The position numbers were made by a program, and so were the translations under genes. Source: Nitrospira_E sp052156535 (GTDB lineage Bacteria > Nitrospirota > Nitrospiria > Nitrospirales > UBA8639). From it: DNA of 64,000 nucleotides. Positions 8,757-17,244 of the stretch are shown here, in pieces. The stretch spans positions 1-64,000 of the forward strand of contig NZ_JBQKUP010000039.1 in NCBI RefSeq assembly GCF_052156535.1, in the 5' to 3' direction. The notes under the pieces are model-generated. The model searched no databases, had not been told where the DNA came from, and saw nothing but the letters and a program-made list of their open reading frames with translations. The stretch's first letter is position 1. Each line of letters starts with the position of its first letter.

Positions 8757-10187
8757 TTATTTCGTGCATGCGGATATGGCTTGGGGTTGAACCTTTTGGC
8801 GTGGATGACTCCAGGTGGTGAGCCAGGCGTCATACCCACCGACCAGATCCATGGCCTGGGTTCGTCCGGCTTGTTCCAAAATCCCTATGGCGGTAGATGA
8901 CCGATATCCACTGGCGCAATGGACCACCACCGGGATATCTGCAGAGATGTCCTGAAACTGTTCGGCAAGGTGAGGCAAAGGGATGTTGAGGCTTCCGTCA
9001 ATATGCCCGGACTCCCACTCTTTTACCGATCTCACGTCGACGACCATGGGGGGATGAGGGGCCGTCAATAGTTCCGCAAGTCCCTGAGCGGTGATGCGTT
9101 GGACTTTTTGGACCACATCAGGGTTCACCTCAAGGGATTGCATGCCACCCTTCAGGTAGCCCAGGACGCGGTCAAATCCAATGCGGCCTAATCGTTGAAT
9201 CGCCTCCTTTTCATATCCAGGCTCTGCAATGATGACGATGGAGGATTTGGGGTTCAGAACTGTTCCGGCCCAGGTCGCAAACTTTCCTCCTAATCCAATG
9301 TTGAGACTCCCCTTCAGGTGCCCTCCCGCATATTCAACGGCATTTCTGACATCAAGGACTTGAGCTCCATTTTCCTGATGATTCAGGACAGCCTGGAGGG
9401 AAAGGGGAGTCAGGCTGTTCCGCACCACATCATTCAGAACAGGATGCTGTTCCCTATTCATCCTTGCGTCATATCCAAAGTACGAAGGCGCTTCAGGTTG
9501 ATCCGCCGTAACCAAATCAATAAATTTTTCTTTCGTCATGGGTTGAAGTGCATAGTTTTCCCAACGCTGCCTGCCCAATGTGGACACGGTGTCGCTGCTT
9601 AAATTTTTCCCGCACATGGATCCTGCTCCGTGTGCAGGATAGACCAGTGTTTCATCGGGAAGACGCATGATTGTATTTCGGAGTGAATCGAATAATTGCC
9701 CCCCTAACTCTTTGGCGGTGACACCAATGGAGGCCATAAGATCCGGTCTGCCCACATCGCCAATAAACAGAGTATCTCCCGTCAGAACGCAGTGCGGATG
9801 TTCGGCGCTCTTGTCCAGGTCGTAGACGGCAAGCGAAATACTTTCCGGGGTATGTCCCGGTGTTTCTAGCACTTGAATGCGCACCGAACCAAACTCAAGA
9901 ACCTCTTGGTCCCGAAAGTTTCGAATGGGGAAGTCGGTCTTGGCTTTGGCTCCAAGGCAGATCTCAGCGCCAGTTTGTCGTTGGAGTTCAAGGTGCCCGG
10001 CTAAAAAGTCTGCATGGAAGTGGGTGAGAAAAACATAACGAATTTTCCAATCGTGGCGTCGGGCCTCCTGAAGATATTGCTCAATGTCCCGTTGAGGATC
10101 CACGACCACAGCGGTTGAGGTTTTGTTATCGCCAATCATGTAAGACGCATGAGCCAAACAACTCAAATAAAATTGTTTCACAATCAT
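8757..10187 (-). CDS. persulfide-dioxygenase-like MBL-fold protein fused to two rhodanese domains
   Basis: Protein of 476 residues. Residues 1-230 are a metallo-beta-lactamase domain of the ETHE1/persulfide dioxygenase group: THFHADFLAGH gives His56, His58, Asp60 and His65, with TPGHT (His112), GDTLFIGDVGRPD (Asp138) and YPAHG (His186). Two rhodanese domains follow. The first has lost the catalytic Cys (loop AEPGYE near 321); the second keeps it in HCASGYR (Cys424). Such fusions oxidise glutathione or protein persulfide to sulfite and pass sulfur between domains. The start at 10187 follows AAGGAGGGGAGGG; a longer frame upstream runs through the promoter and is not used. It heads a two-gene operon and is probably controlled by the FisR-like activator behind it. 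Confidence 0.9.
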   Translation of the reverse strand: MIVKQFYLSCLAHASYMIGDNKTSTAVVVDPQRDIEQYLQEARRHDWKIRYVFLTHFHADFLAGHLELQRQTGAEICLGAKAKTDFPIRNFRDQEVLEFGSVRIQVLETPGHTPESISLAVYDLDKSAEHPHCVLTGDTLFIGDVGRPDLMASIGVTAKELGGQLFDSLRNTIMRLPDETLVYPAHGAGSMCGKNLSSDTVSTLGRQRWENYALQPMTKEKFIDLVTADQPEAPSYFGYDARMNREQHPVLNDVVRNSLTPLSLQAVLNHQENGAQVLDVRNAVEYAGGHLKGSLNIGLGGKFATWAGTVLNPKSSIVIIAEPGYEKEAIQRLGRIGFDRVLGYLKGGMQSLEVNPDVVQKVQRITAQGLAELLTAPHPPMVVDVRSVKEWESGHIDGSLNIPLPHLAEQFQDISADIPVVVHCASGYRSSTAIGILEQAGRTQAMDLVGGYDAWLTTWSHPRQKVQPQAISACTK

Positions 10188-10288
10188 GATGAATACCCTC
10201 CCCTCCTTCTTGAAAAGGAGCATTGGTTGAAATCGATTGAGCTCGTTTCGAAAAGTTCTTTTAATACGACTTTCATTGAATAAACCTA

Positions 10289-10304
10289 AGCAGGGATTGT
10301 GCCA
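10289..10304 (-). promoter_or_regulatory. sigma-54 (-24/-12) promoter for the persulfide dioxygenase operon
   Basis: On the minus strand the sequence reads TGGCACAATCCCTGCT, which keeps the invariant GG-N10-GC spacing and 6/6 of the TGGCAC element. It lies about 100 bases before the MBL gene start. The adjacent gene encodes a sigma-54 activator, which supports the call. Confidence 0.8.
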
Positions 10305-10423
10305 GGTTATATTTCGCAAACGTCCGTAATAAATTTCAACAAAATCAAGGCATTAATGGAGTAATAAAAATAGGGGGAAGCCTGAATGTGGCCGTAAGAA
10401 TCAGATGAACTGAACAGAACGCG

Positions 10424-10450
10424 CTAACTGTTAAGTTAACGAGTTAACGA
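10424..10450. promoter_or_regulatory. candidate upstream activating site: GTTAAC repeats
   Basis: Two directly repeated GTTAACGA octamers (10435-10442 and 10443-10450), each containing the palindrome GTTAAC, next to a partial TAACTGTTAA. They sit 120-150 bases upstream of the -24/-12 promoter, the usual distance for an enhancer site of a sigma-54 activator. They also lie just after the activator gene stop, so a role in ending that transcript is possible. Confidence 0.45.
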
Positions 10451-10455
10451 TTTGA

Positions 10456-11841
10456 CTAGGCATTGGGAGGGGTCTGAAGCTGTTTGATTTTCTTCCAAAG
10501 GGTGACTCGACTCACTCCAAGAAGCTTGGCAGCTTCCGTTTTGTTGCCTTTGGTCTGTTGAAGGGCTTCCGTAATACGAGCTTCCTCCTCCGGTGGAAGG
10601 GAGGGGTCTGTGTTGGCTGAGAGAGGTTTGAGGCTTCCGGACCTTGGAGGACTCTGAACTTCTGAAGGAAGGTCCCACAGGGTGAGGCAATCACCATTAA
10701 CGGTGACGAAGGCGTGTTCGATCGCATTTTTTAATTCGCGGACATTGCCGGGCCAGTTATAGTCAGTCAAACGTTGCAAGGCATCCTGGGCAATGTCTCC
10801 TATTTCGCGACCAAATGTCTTGGAGTTGGCCGCCATGAAATGATGAACGAGGAGAGGAATGTCTTCTCGTCTGGCTCTCAAAGGTGGAAGAGTAATTTCG
10901 AACACATGAATCCGATAATAAAAATCTTCCCGAACCGTGCCTTCTGCCATAAGGACTTTCAAATCCCGATTGGTGGCCGTGATGAGACGGACATCGACCC
11001 GCATGCCCCGGTCATCTCCAACCCGGCGTATTTCGCTTTCTTGCAGGACCCTGAGCAATTTCAATTGCAGGAGAGGGCTGGTATCTCCGATTTCATCCAA
11101 AAATAACGTGCCGCCGTCGGCGGCTTGAAAGACCCCGATTTTATCGCGTATGGCTCCGGTGAACGCCCCCTTCACATGCCCGAAGAGTTCACTTTCAAGC
11201 AAGGTTTCTGGAATCGCTGAGCAATTGATGGCGAAAAACGGTTTATCGTTTCGATCACTTAGGGTGTGAATGGCTCGGGCAGCCAGTTCTTTTCCGGTGC
11301 CGGATTCTCCCGTGAGCAATACCGTGACATCGCTTTGTGCAGCCAATCGGAGCCGGCGAAACACCTCTTGCATTACCGGGCTTTTGCCGATGAGCTGTTG
11401 AAAGGACTCACGGGATTTTGCCTGTTCTTCCAGCACGGCAATTTTTTGGTTATTCAAAATAAATGAGGTGAGGTCGGTAAAGGTTCCGACAGCGCCCCCG
11501 ACCTGGCCTTGTTCATCCCGGATGATCGAGACATTGCCAAAGAGGTAAAGTTCGCGGCCGTCTTTCCCCAGCACTTTGCATTCCTGATTGCAGATGCCCC
11601 AGGGATACGGGGTGGGGTTGTCCAAAAATTCCGTCAGGATGCGAAAGCCCTTACAATTTTGACCTTCTAAGATAAGGCAGGATTTTCCAAGGATATCCTG
11701 ACTGGAATATCCCGTAATGCGAGCTGCCCCAGTGCTCCAGGCTACGATGTGACCTTTCGCATCGACCGTGAACACGCCATCCGCCATGACGTCTACCATG
11801 TTGCTGAGGATGGCGGGGTTTTTTCGGAAATCTAGCTCCAT
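10456..11841 (-). CDS. PAS-containing sigma-54-dependent activator, FisR-like sulfane-sulfur sensor
   Basis: Transcription activator of 461 residues. A PAS domain (about 10-125) leads to an AAA+ domain with Walker A GESGTGKE (178-185), the sigma-54 contact loop GAFTGA (225-230) and Walker B GTLFLDE (244-250), then a Fis-type helix-turn-helix (about 433-455, NKTEAAKLLGVSRVTLWKK). The sensory part holds four cysteines at 55, 63, 84 and 88 (GKSCLILEGQNC and GICNQEC). In FisR regulators, cysteines in the sensory domain react with sulfane sulfur and switch on persulfide dioxygenase genes. The gene lies directly upstream of such an operon, which has a textbook -24/-12 promoter. Regulation of that operon is therefore likely; the signal is inferred from cysteines and context. 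Confidence 0.9.
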   Translation of the reverse strand: MELDFRKNPAILSNMVDVMADGVFTVDAKGHIVAWSTGAARITGYSSQDILGKSCLILEGQNCKGFRILTEFLDNPTPYPWGICNQECKVLGKDGRELYLFGNVSIIRDEQGQVGGAVGTFTDLTSFILNNQKIAVLEEQAKSRESFQQLIGKSPVMQEVFRRLRLAAQSDVTVLLTGESGTGKELAARAIHTLSDRNDKPFFAINCSAIPETLLESELFGHVKGAFTGAIRDKIGVFQAADGGTLFLDEIGDTSPLLQLKLLRVLQESEIRRVGDDRGMRVDVRLITATNRDLKVLMAEGTVREDFYYRIHVFEITLPPLRARREDIPLLVHHFMAANSKTFGREIGDIAQDALQRLTDYNWPGNVRELKNAIEHAFVTVNGDCLTLWDLPSEVQSPPRSGSLKPLSANTDPSLPPEEEARITEALQQTKGNKTEAAKLLGVSRVTLWKKIKQLQTPPNA

Positions 11842-11912
11842 GGTCGGTGGTTCAAAGAAAGTTCATCGGGTGAGATTGAGCGGGATGGAAAAAAGAGGGT
11901 AGGCGAACCAAG

Positions 11913-11956
11913 AAGGCTGGAGAACGTTTGTGGAGACAATACCATTCTCCAGCCTT
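11913..11956. terminator. 12-bp perfect hairpin between two minus-strand genes
   Basis: AAGGCTGGAGAA (11913-11924) pairs perfectly with TTCTCCAGCCTT (11945-11956) across a 20-base loop. It lies after the stop of the exported protein at 12001 and before the FisR-like start at 11841. No long T-run follows on the minus strand, so it may be a weak terminator or an RNA processing site. Confidence 0.45.
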
Positions 11957-12000
11957 GCGTGATCTTTAGTTTGTCCGTAATTTCATAAGGTCTCACACAC

Positions 12001-13764
12001 CTATTTTCTAGGTTCTAACTGTGCCGCCAGCAATGACTTGAAGGCGGGATCATTCTCGACCAACCCCTTCAGCGTATCGTTATGCAACATATACGCCCAG
12101 CTTTGCGGGCTTGAGCCGGGAGTTTTCTCAAACCAGTCACGGGCCTGCTGGAGGAGATCCAGCATCGCCTGATTGTCACGGGGAACGTGAAACGCCAGGC
12201 TATAGGCCATCGCATAGGCTGCCGTAAATTTGTTGAGGGGATCTTTCGTGAGCTCGAACGCTTTCTGGGCCGCCTCATAACCTCTCTGAATATCGGGATC
12301 GTCAAAGTGTCGATTCCAGGCCACTTTTCCGATTCGGGCCCAGGCCAACTCTAAGAGCACTTGTGCGCGAAGCTCTTCCTGTTCGGCTGGCACCTCAGTC
12401 AATAATTCCTGTGGAGCGGACAGGGCCGCCATTTGATCGTTCGTCCACCGGTAGGTTGAGGACAATCGAATCCGGTTGTTGAAATCACCGGGCTCCAGAG
12501 ATGCCAATGCCTCCATCACCGGGATCATTCGATAGAGATAATCGGCTGGCATCGGCTCAGACTTCCCGCCTATTTCCATTCCCAGCGACAGATCAAATCG
12601 ATCGGTTTGGGATTGCACCGTCCAATACAGTTCGTTGAACCGTTGGGCCAGACGCTCATCACCCAATTGAAGGCCGTTCAAACGACCTCCATATTCAAGA
12701 AACCCTTTATACAGTTGATCTGAAAAAACTTCCAGTGCGGGTTTGTGGGACGGGCCAATCAGCAAAACCCGGTTCAGTCTCATGACGGATTCCAGTCTGG
12801 TCGGTGCGGCTTGTGCCTGTTGAATGCCTGTTTGGATGGCCGCCAAACTCTCCGGAAGGCCAAACCATTCTGTTGAGTGCGGAACATAGCCACCCGGGTC
12901 CACGACGAAAGGAATGGTGGTGCCACGGGGTCCATCGAGCACCAAATCGAGCACGGCACGATCAGTAGGAAAACCGAATTGTTTCAGATCTGACAGCACG
13001 ACCCACTTCACGTTGACGGATTTCACGACTCGCTGGGCTTTTTTGTAGGGCACGGCCCAATCCTCGGCACCGGGAGCATTGGCGATGGGTGCCGTCAAGG
13101 CATTCGGATAGGATACCTTGGTAGTGAGAAAGGCTGTGGGTGCGGCTACCACCCTGGTCTCATCTGGAGAAGGAAATGAGGCGTGGGGCAGGGTTCCCGA
13201 TTCCGCGGCCTCAATGATAAATGGAGTTGTGGGTTCTTGAACGGCAATGGCCTGCATGACGAAAAACGAGGGAGCCAATTGCTGATTAAGGGTCTCCGCA
13301 ATAAAAAATCGTTCGAAATCGGAAAAATCGACTAGTTTTCCCGGTCCCGGCCAGACATTGTCTAATGCCCGGTCATTTTGTTGAATGGCTCGTTGGTGGG
13401 CCTCCTGCCGACGCTGGTCGCACCATTCATAGATGGGGTTTGACGGGTCGGGAAAGTTCCCGTTTGAAAATAACTGCTGTTGAGCCATCTGATGTAAGCA
13501 CACAAAATCCCGTTGGCCGGCCGCGACTTGATCCCCCTTTCCGACCGCATGGGCATAGTCTCGAACGGTGGAGAGCAGGGCTTCCTCATTGACGGACGCT
13601 GGCTCGGCGGCCCACACATGACTGGAGGCCAAAAGCACAGAACCGCACAGGAGGCCCACCCGTTTAAGCGTAGGCCACATCCGGTGAACAGTGGACCCGG
13701 GACGATGATCTACCTCGGGTTTCAGGGTATTTGTCTTAAATGATTGACGACGAACAATACTCAT
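12001..13764 (-). CDS. large exported protein of unknown function
   Basis: About 587 residues. The start at 13764 is chosen because GGAGGAG lies about 10 bases upstream; an in-frame ATG 24 bases earlier has none. A long N-terminus leads to a hydrophobic signal segment (VGLLCGSVLLASSHVWA) with a likely cleavage after AWA, so the protein is periplasmic or surface-located. The mature part is rich in Gln and Ala; its C-terminal half is helical with paired motifs (LELAWARIGKVAW, YEAAQKAFELTKDPLNKFTAAYAMAYSLAF) that look like tetratricopeptide-type helices. I do not recognise a family and infer no function. It is followed by a 12-bp hairpin and then the FisR-like gene. Confidence 0.75.
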   Translation of the reverse strand: MSIVRRQSFKTNTLKPEVDHRPGSTVHRMWPTLKRVGLLCGSVLLASSHVWAAEPASVNEEALLSTVRDYAHAVGKGDQVAAGQRDFVCLHQMAQQQLFSNGNFPDPSNPIYEWCDQRRQEAHQRAIQQNDRALDNVWPGPGKLVDFSDFERFFIAETLNQQLAPSFFVMQAIAVQEPTTPFIIEAAESGTLPHASFPSPDETRVVAAPTAFLTTKVSYPNALTAPIANAPGAEDWAVPYKKAQRVVKSVNVKWVVLSDLKQFGFPTDRAVLDLVLDGPRGTTIPFVVDPGGYVPHSTEWFGLPESLAAIQTGIQQAQAAPTRLESVMRLNRVLLIGPSHKPALEVFSDQLYKGFLEYGGRLNGLQLGDERLAQRFNELYWTVQSQTDRFDLSLGMEIGGKSEPMPADYLYRMIPVMEALASLEPGDFNNRIRLSSTYRWTNDQMAALSAPQELLTEVPAEQEELRAQVLLELAWARIGKVAWNRHFDDPDIQRGYEAAQKAFELTKDPLNKFTAAYAMAYSLAFHVPRDNQAMLDLLQQARDWFEKTPGSSPQSWAYMLHNDTLKGLVENDPAFKSLLAAQLEPRK

Positions 13765-13845
13765 GGAACCAAACTCCTCCTCAAACATGCTTGGTTAATG
13801 ATTTTGTGTAGCAGAGAGGGAAATGTCCCTCATATATCCAGGTGG

Positions 13846-14328
13846 CTAATCTACCACACCCTCATTCTTATGCACCACGATGGTACCCTGCATCACATGG
13901 CCCGGTAAATCACAAAAATAGGGAAACGTCCCGGGATGCGATGGGATAAACACAATGTCGGTTTGGCCTCGGGTGGGAAGCAAAACACGGCTGAGACCTT
14001 CTTTGGAAAACTGTGGAGCACCACTTCCGCTGACGTTCAGGTGGATATCTGTCAGTAGGCCGATTGGCAAAAATGCATGCAGTTCCGAATCCAAGTTTTT
14101 GAGGACCAGCCGGGTTTTTTGCCCCACGGTGATTGATAGCGTGTTGGGGCTGAATTCCCGCGATTTGATATGGATGGTCACGACTGTTTCTTGGAGATCA
14201 GGAGCAGGAGCGAGACTGACCGGCGTCGCTCCCCGAACTATTGCCAAATCTGGGGGTGCAAACACCGTGAAGCCCAGCATCAGAATACAGGCCTGAAAAA
14301 ATCTGAATAAGCGCAGAGGAATCATCAT
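13846..14328 (-). CDS. exported cupredoxin-domain protein
   Basis: Small copper protein of about 160 residues with a signal peptide (FFQACILMLGFTVFA) and a single cupredoxin fold. Type 1 copper ligands can be placed: His in SELHAFLP, then Cys, His and Met in the YFCDLPGHVMQG segment. It probably carries electrons or binds copper in the periplasm. Start choice is uncertain: ATG codons at 14328 and 14325 lack a clear ribosome binding site, and a TATAAT box lies at 14338-14343 on the minus strand, just upstream, which would give a very short leader. A longer frame starting at 14511 has a second hydrophobic stretch. No operon partner is evident. Confidence 0.8.
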   Translation of the reverse strand: MMIPLRLFRFFQACILMLGFTVFAPPDLAIVRGATPVSLAPAPDLQETVVTIHIKSREFSPNTLSITVGQKTRLVLKNLDSELHAFLPIGLLTDIHLNVSGSGAPQFSKEGLSRVLLPTRGQTDIVFIPSHPGTFPYFCDLPGHVMQGTIVVHKNEGVVD

Positions 14329-14528
14329 ATTGAAAATATTATACCGGTTAGCGATTCTGGGGCGAAACGAGTAGGAGGAATTGTTCGGCAGTCCCATGCA
14401 AAAAGATGGCAAAGCCGTAAGTGAAAATATGTATAAATGGGAAAAGAATTTGGAGAGGAAAGAGAAAATCTTAAGATCGGGGCGAAACGACCGAAAAATA
14501 TGAGAATACATCAGGAGAATGGTTCACG

Positions 14529-14717
14529 GTGCATCTCTTAGAATTATTTATCGGGCATGATCCTCTTTCAATGGCTATAGCCCTTGTGTTGGTCCTGAGC
14601 GTGCTGGCGTATGGATGGTTTGAGGTTCGTCGAACAGCACGCCTCCCTCATATCGGGATGGTCCTGATCAAAAACCGATTGAAGACGACCAGCAAATTCC
14701 CAACTCCGCGCCGATAG
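14529..14717 (+). CDS. possible small membrane protein
   Basis: Frame of 62 codons starting with GTG, with AGGAGA 11 bases upstream. Residues 14-31 form a convincing membrane helix (SMAIALVLVLSVLAYGWF) followed by positively charged residues, so it would be a single-pass protein with a cytoplasmic tail. The C-terminal third looks like random sequence and the gene runs toward MITE copy B, so it could be the broken N-terminus of a longer gene. Weakly supported. Confidence 0.3.
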   Translation: MHLLELFIGHDPLSMAIALVLVLSVLAYGWFEVRRTARLPHIGMVLIKNRLKTTSKFPTPRR

Positions 14718-14808
14718 TAAGCCTTCCCCATCCTCTCGTTTTCCGGCCTCAAGACGCAATCCCGACAACCCGTAGCAGTTGCGATTCCCCTGTATGCAGC
14801 CGTGATGG

Positions 14809-15020
14809 GAGTGTTGAATAATAAAGATGTTCAAGGGAAAATTTGCCCAGGATTAGATTTCTCATCAAAGGCTCCGGGTCGGTTCAAAAAAGTCCGTCCA
14901 GTCCTGTCCTGAGGCCCCTCGAAGGAAAGGCCGCAGCCGTTTTTTCGCGCGAAGCGTACGCTTCGTACGTGAGCATGGAAAAATGGCAAGAACGCCGCTG
15001 TCGGCTTTTTTCAACAGACC
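14809..15020 (+). mobile_element. MITE-like palindromic element, copy B
   Basis: Same termini as copy A (GAGTGTTGAATAA and TTTTTTCAACAGACC) with the inner core at 14882-15015. The flanks share CGTGATG exactly (14801-14807 and 15021-15027), a likely target-site duplication. Relative to copy A it carries a 27-base inner insert containing CCTGAGGCCCCTCGAAGG, also seen in copy E. No protein is encoded. Confidence 0.8.
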
Positions 15021-15113
15021 CGTGATGTATATCGGCCATCCGGTCGAGGCACACACTTCTGCCCTCTACCATCCTGTAAGGGAATTTCAGCATCAGACAA
15101 GGGGGAACGCTGT

Positions 15114-15320
15114 CTAGAAGGAGGCTGAAGAGGGGGAGAGAGTGGCGGTTGAAAGAGGGTGATGGCCAAGATTTCGCGTGAACGCCTGGCGAAGGCGGAT
15201 TCCATGATCATGGCAGATCCCGTGGGATACCGGTTCATTGATTTCCCCAGACTCCCCAGGGTTCCTTCCAAGAATTCCAGCCTTGCCTTCCTGTCGACAC
15301 CATGCACAAATCCGAATCAT
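15114..15320 (-). CDS. small zinc-binding-like protein (CAWC ... HGIC)
   Basis: Protein of 68 residues beginning MIRICAWCRQEGKAG and continuing with EPVSHGICHDHGIR. The CxxC plus HGICxxH arrangement matches the ICAWCK...SHGICPDC segment found next to PAS/GAF sensor and response-regulator modules, here as a stand-alone protein. The four Cys/His positions probably hold a metal ion. The start at 15320 is backed by AAGGAG 7 bases upstream. The basic C-terminus could bind nucleic acid, but that is a guess. The last codons run toward MITE copy B. Confidence 0.6.
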   Translation of the reverse strand: MIRICAWCRQEGKAGILGRNPGESGEINEPVSHGICHDHGIRLRQAFTRNLGHHPLSTATLSPSSASF

Positions 15321-15701
15321 GCGTTCTCCTTTTCGTTTTCGAGGGCACACGAAACAATTCGCGCACCCAATAACCATAAACTTCCCAGCATTAAGACTTC
15401 TGCCTTATGGTAAAAGCAATTATTGAACCTAGAAAAGTATTATTCGTAATGTGTTGTATGTATTCAAGTTTTTCAAATTCCAAGGCAATTAAAAAAATGG
15501 TTGTTGAGAAAATACCACACACAGTTGAATCGAAAGCGATACGGTTCTGAGGGAAGCGTTTTGAAGCACATGCTGATGTGGCATTTCTTGCCGAGTGTCT
15601 TGAAGGCTTTTGGGTTCACCGTTCAATCTTCAAAGGTCTCTAAAGTGATGCAACGATGTTTGTGGTTGCCCGACCCCGTCTAGGTCACGGATAATGAAGT
15701 C
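15321..15701. other. intergenic stretch upstream of selO
   Basis: About 380 bases, partly AT-rich around 15420-15520. It should hold promoters for the small zinc-binding-like gene (leftward) and selO (rightward). No gene-like frame, repeat copy or clear promoter box was found. Confidence 0.4.
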
Positions 15702-17171
15702 ATGGCCAAATTAGAACAACTCAATTTTCAGAACACCTATGCGGATCTGCCTGATGTGTTTTATCAGCGGGTAAAACCCACGCCTTTTCCTAATCCCTAC
15801 CTTGTGAGTGTAAACCCAGCAGCCGCCGAATTACTCGATATTGATCCCACGGAATGGACCCGTCCGGAGTTTGCAGAATACTTCTGCGGGGCCAAACTGT
15901 TGCCTGGAGGCGATCCCATTGCCATGTTGTATTCGGGGCATCAATTCGGCCATTACGTGTCGCAGCTCGGCGATGGGCGGGCCATCATGCTGGGGGAGGT
16001 GCGGAATCAAAACGGGGAGCGGTGGGAGTTGCAATTGAAGGGCGCTGGGCTCACGCGATTCTCACGTGACGGCGATGGCCGTGCAGTGATGCGTTCGACT
16101 ATTCGTGAATATCTCTGTGGCGAAGCCATGCATGGATTGGGCATTCCCACAACCCGCAGTTTATGTATTGTGGCCGGAGAAGAAATTGTCTGGCGCGAAA
16201 CGCCGGAACCGGGAGCCATGTTGCTGCGGATGGCACCGACTCATGTGCGGTTTGGCAGTTTTGAGGTGTTTTACTATCGCCGCCAACATGAATATCTGAA
16301 AACGCTGGCAGACTATGTCATCGAATATCATTATCCGCATTTGGTCGGAGCAGAGAATCCCTACGCCAGGCTGCTACATGAGGTGGCGGTTCGCACCGGC
16401 CAACTCGTGGCTCAATGGCAAGCCATGGGCTGGGCACATGGTGTCCTGAATACCGATAATATGTCGATCCTGGGTTTAACGCTGGATTATGGTCCGTTCG
16501 GATTTATGGAACGCTATGATCCGACCTATATCTGCAATCATTCAGACCATCACGGCCGGTATTCCTTTCAGAACCAACCCGACATCGGTTTTTGGAATAT
16601 CCGTGCGCTGGCCAGAGCCTTGTCACCGCTACTGGACCAAGACGCCGTCAACGGCATTCCGGAAATCTATGAAAAAGCGATGCTGGCGAAGTATGCCGAA
16701 TTGATGCGGGCGAAGCTTGGGCTGATCGAAGCACACGCGGGAGACGACAAGCTCGTGACCGATCTGTTGAACCTCATGGACTCCAGCCGGGTGGATTACA
16801 CCAACTTGTTCCGGGGATTGGGAGCCGTTCGTCAGGAGAGGTCGTCAGCGCCGGACGAATTACGGGACCAATTCCTTCATCGGGAAGCGTTTGACGATTG
16901 GACCGCACGATATCGGGAACGGCTACGGGCCGAAAAAAGCGATGATGTAGAGCGCCAAGTCAGAATGGATCAGGTGAACCCCAAGTACATCCTCCGGAAT
17001 CATCTCGCTCAACAGGCCATTAGCCAAGCAGTTCAGCAGAAGGACTATTCCGAAGTTGATCGATTATTAAAGCTGCTTGGCGACCCGTTTACTGATCGCC
17101 CCGGTATGGAATCCTATGCTGTGCCTCCGCCTCCCGGTGAGCCACCAATTATCGTTTCGTGCTCTTCGTGA
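15702..17171 (+). CDS. selO: protein adenylyltransferase SelO (YdiU/UPF0061)
   Basis: Pseudokinase-fold enzyme that transfers AMP from ATP to Ser, Thr or Tyr of proteins and helps the oxidative stress response. The 489-residue length is usual. Recognisable blocks are YSGHQFGHYVSQLGDGRA, LQLKGAGLTRFSRDGDGRAV, RSTIREYLCGEAMHGLGIPTT, and the HGVLNTDNMSILGLTLDYGPFGFM segment holding the metal-binding Asn and Asp. The C-terminal PKYILRNHLAQQAI block is present. The usual C-terminal selenocysteine site aligns with a final VSCSS, so Cys or Ser replaces it. Start is the ATG at 15702 after an AATGAAG stretch. The next gene, an SDR, follows after 73 bp. Confidence 0.95.
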   Translation: MAKLEQLNFQNTYADLPDVFYQRVKPTPFPNPYLVSVNPAAAELLDIDPTEWTRPEFAEYFCGAKLLPGGDPIAMLYSGHQFGHYVSQLGDGRAIMLGEVRNQNGERWELQLKGAGLTRFSRDGDGRAVMRSTIREYLCGEAMHGLGIPTTRSLCIVAGEEIVWRETPEPGAMLLRMAPTHVRFGSFEVFYYRRQHEYLKTLADYVIEYHYPHLVGAENPYARLLHEVAVRTGQLVAQWQAMGWAHGVLNTDNMSILGLTLDYGPFGFMERYDPTYICNHSDHHGRYSFQNQPDIGFWNIRALARALSPLLDQDAVNGIPEIYEKAMLAKYAELMRAKLGLIEAHAGDDKLVTDLLNLMDSSRVDYTNLFRGLGAVRQERSSAPDELRDQFLHREAFDDWTARYRERLRAEKSDDVERQVRMDQVNPKYILRNHLAQQAISQAVQQKDYSEVDRLLKLLGDPFTDRPGMESYAVPPPPGEPPIIVSCSS

Positions 17172-17244
17172 ACAATTCAAGAACAATATAGGTAAAACCT
17201 GGGCGCGGATTTCCAATCATCCGTCATGGGAGGGGAGTGTTATC

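Noticed and set aside
14568..14834. Minus-strand frame overlapping the possible small membrane protein
   Set aside because: No ribosome binding site, low-complexity composition, and it runs into MITE copy B.
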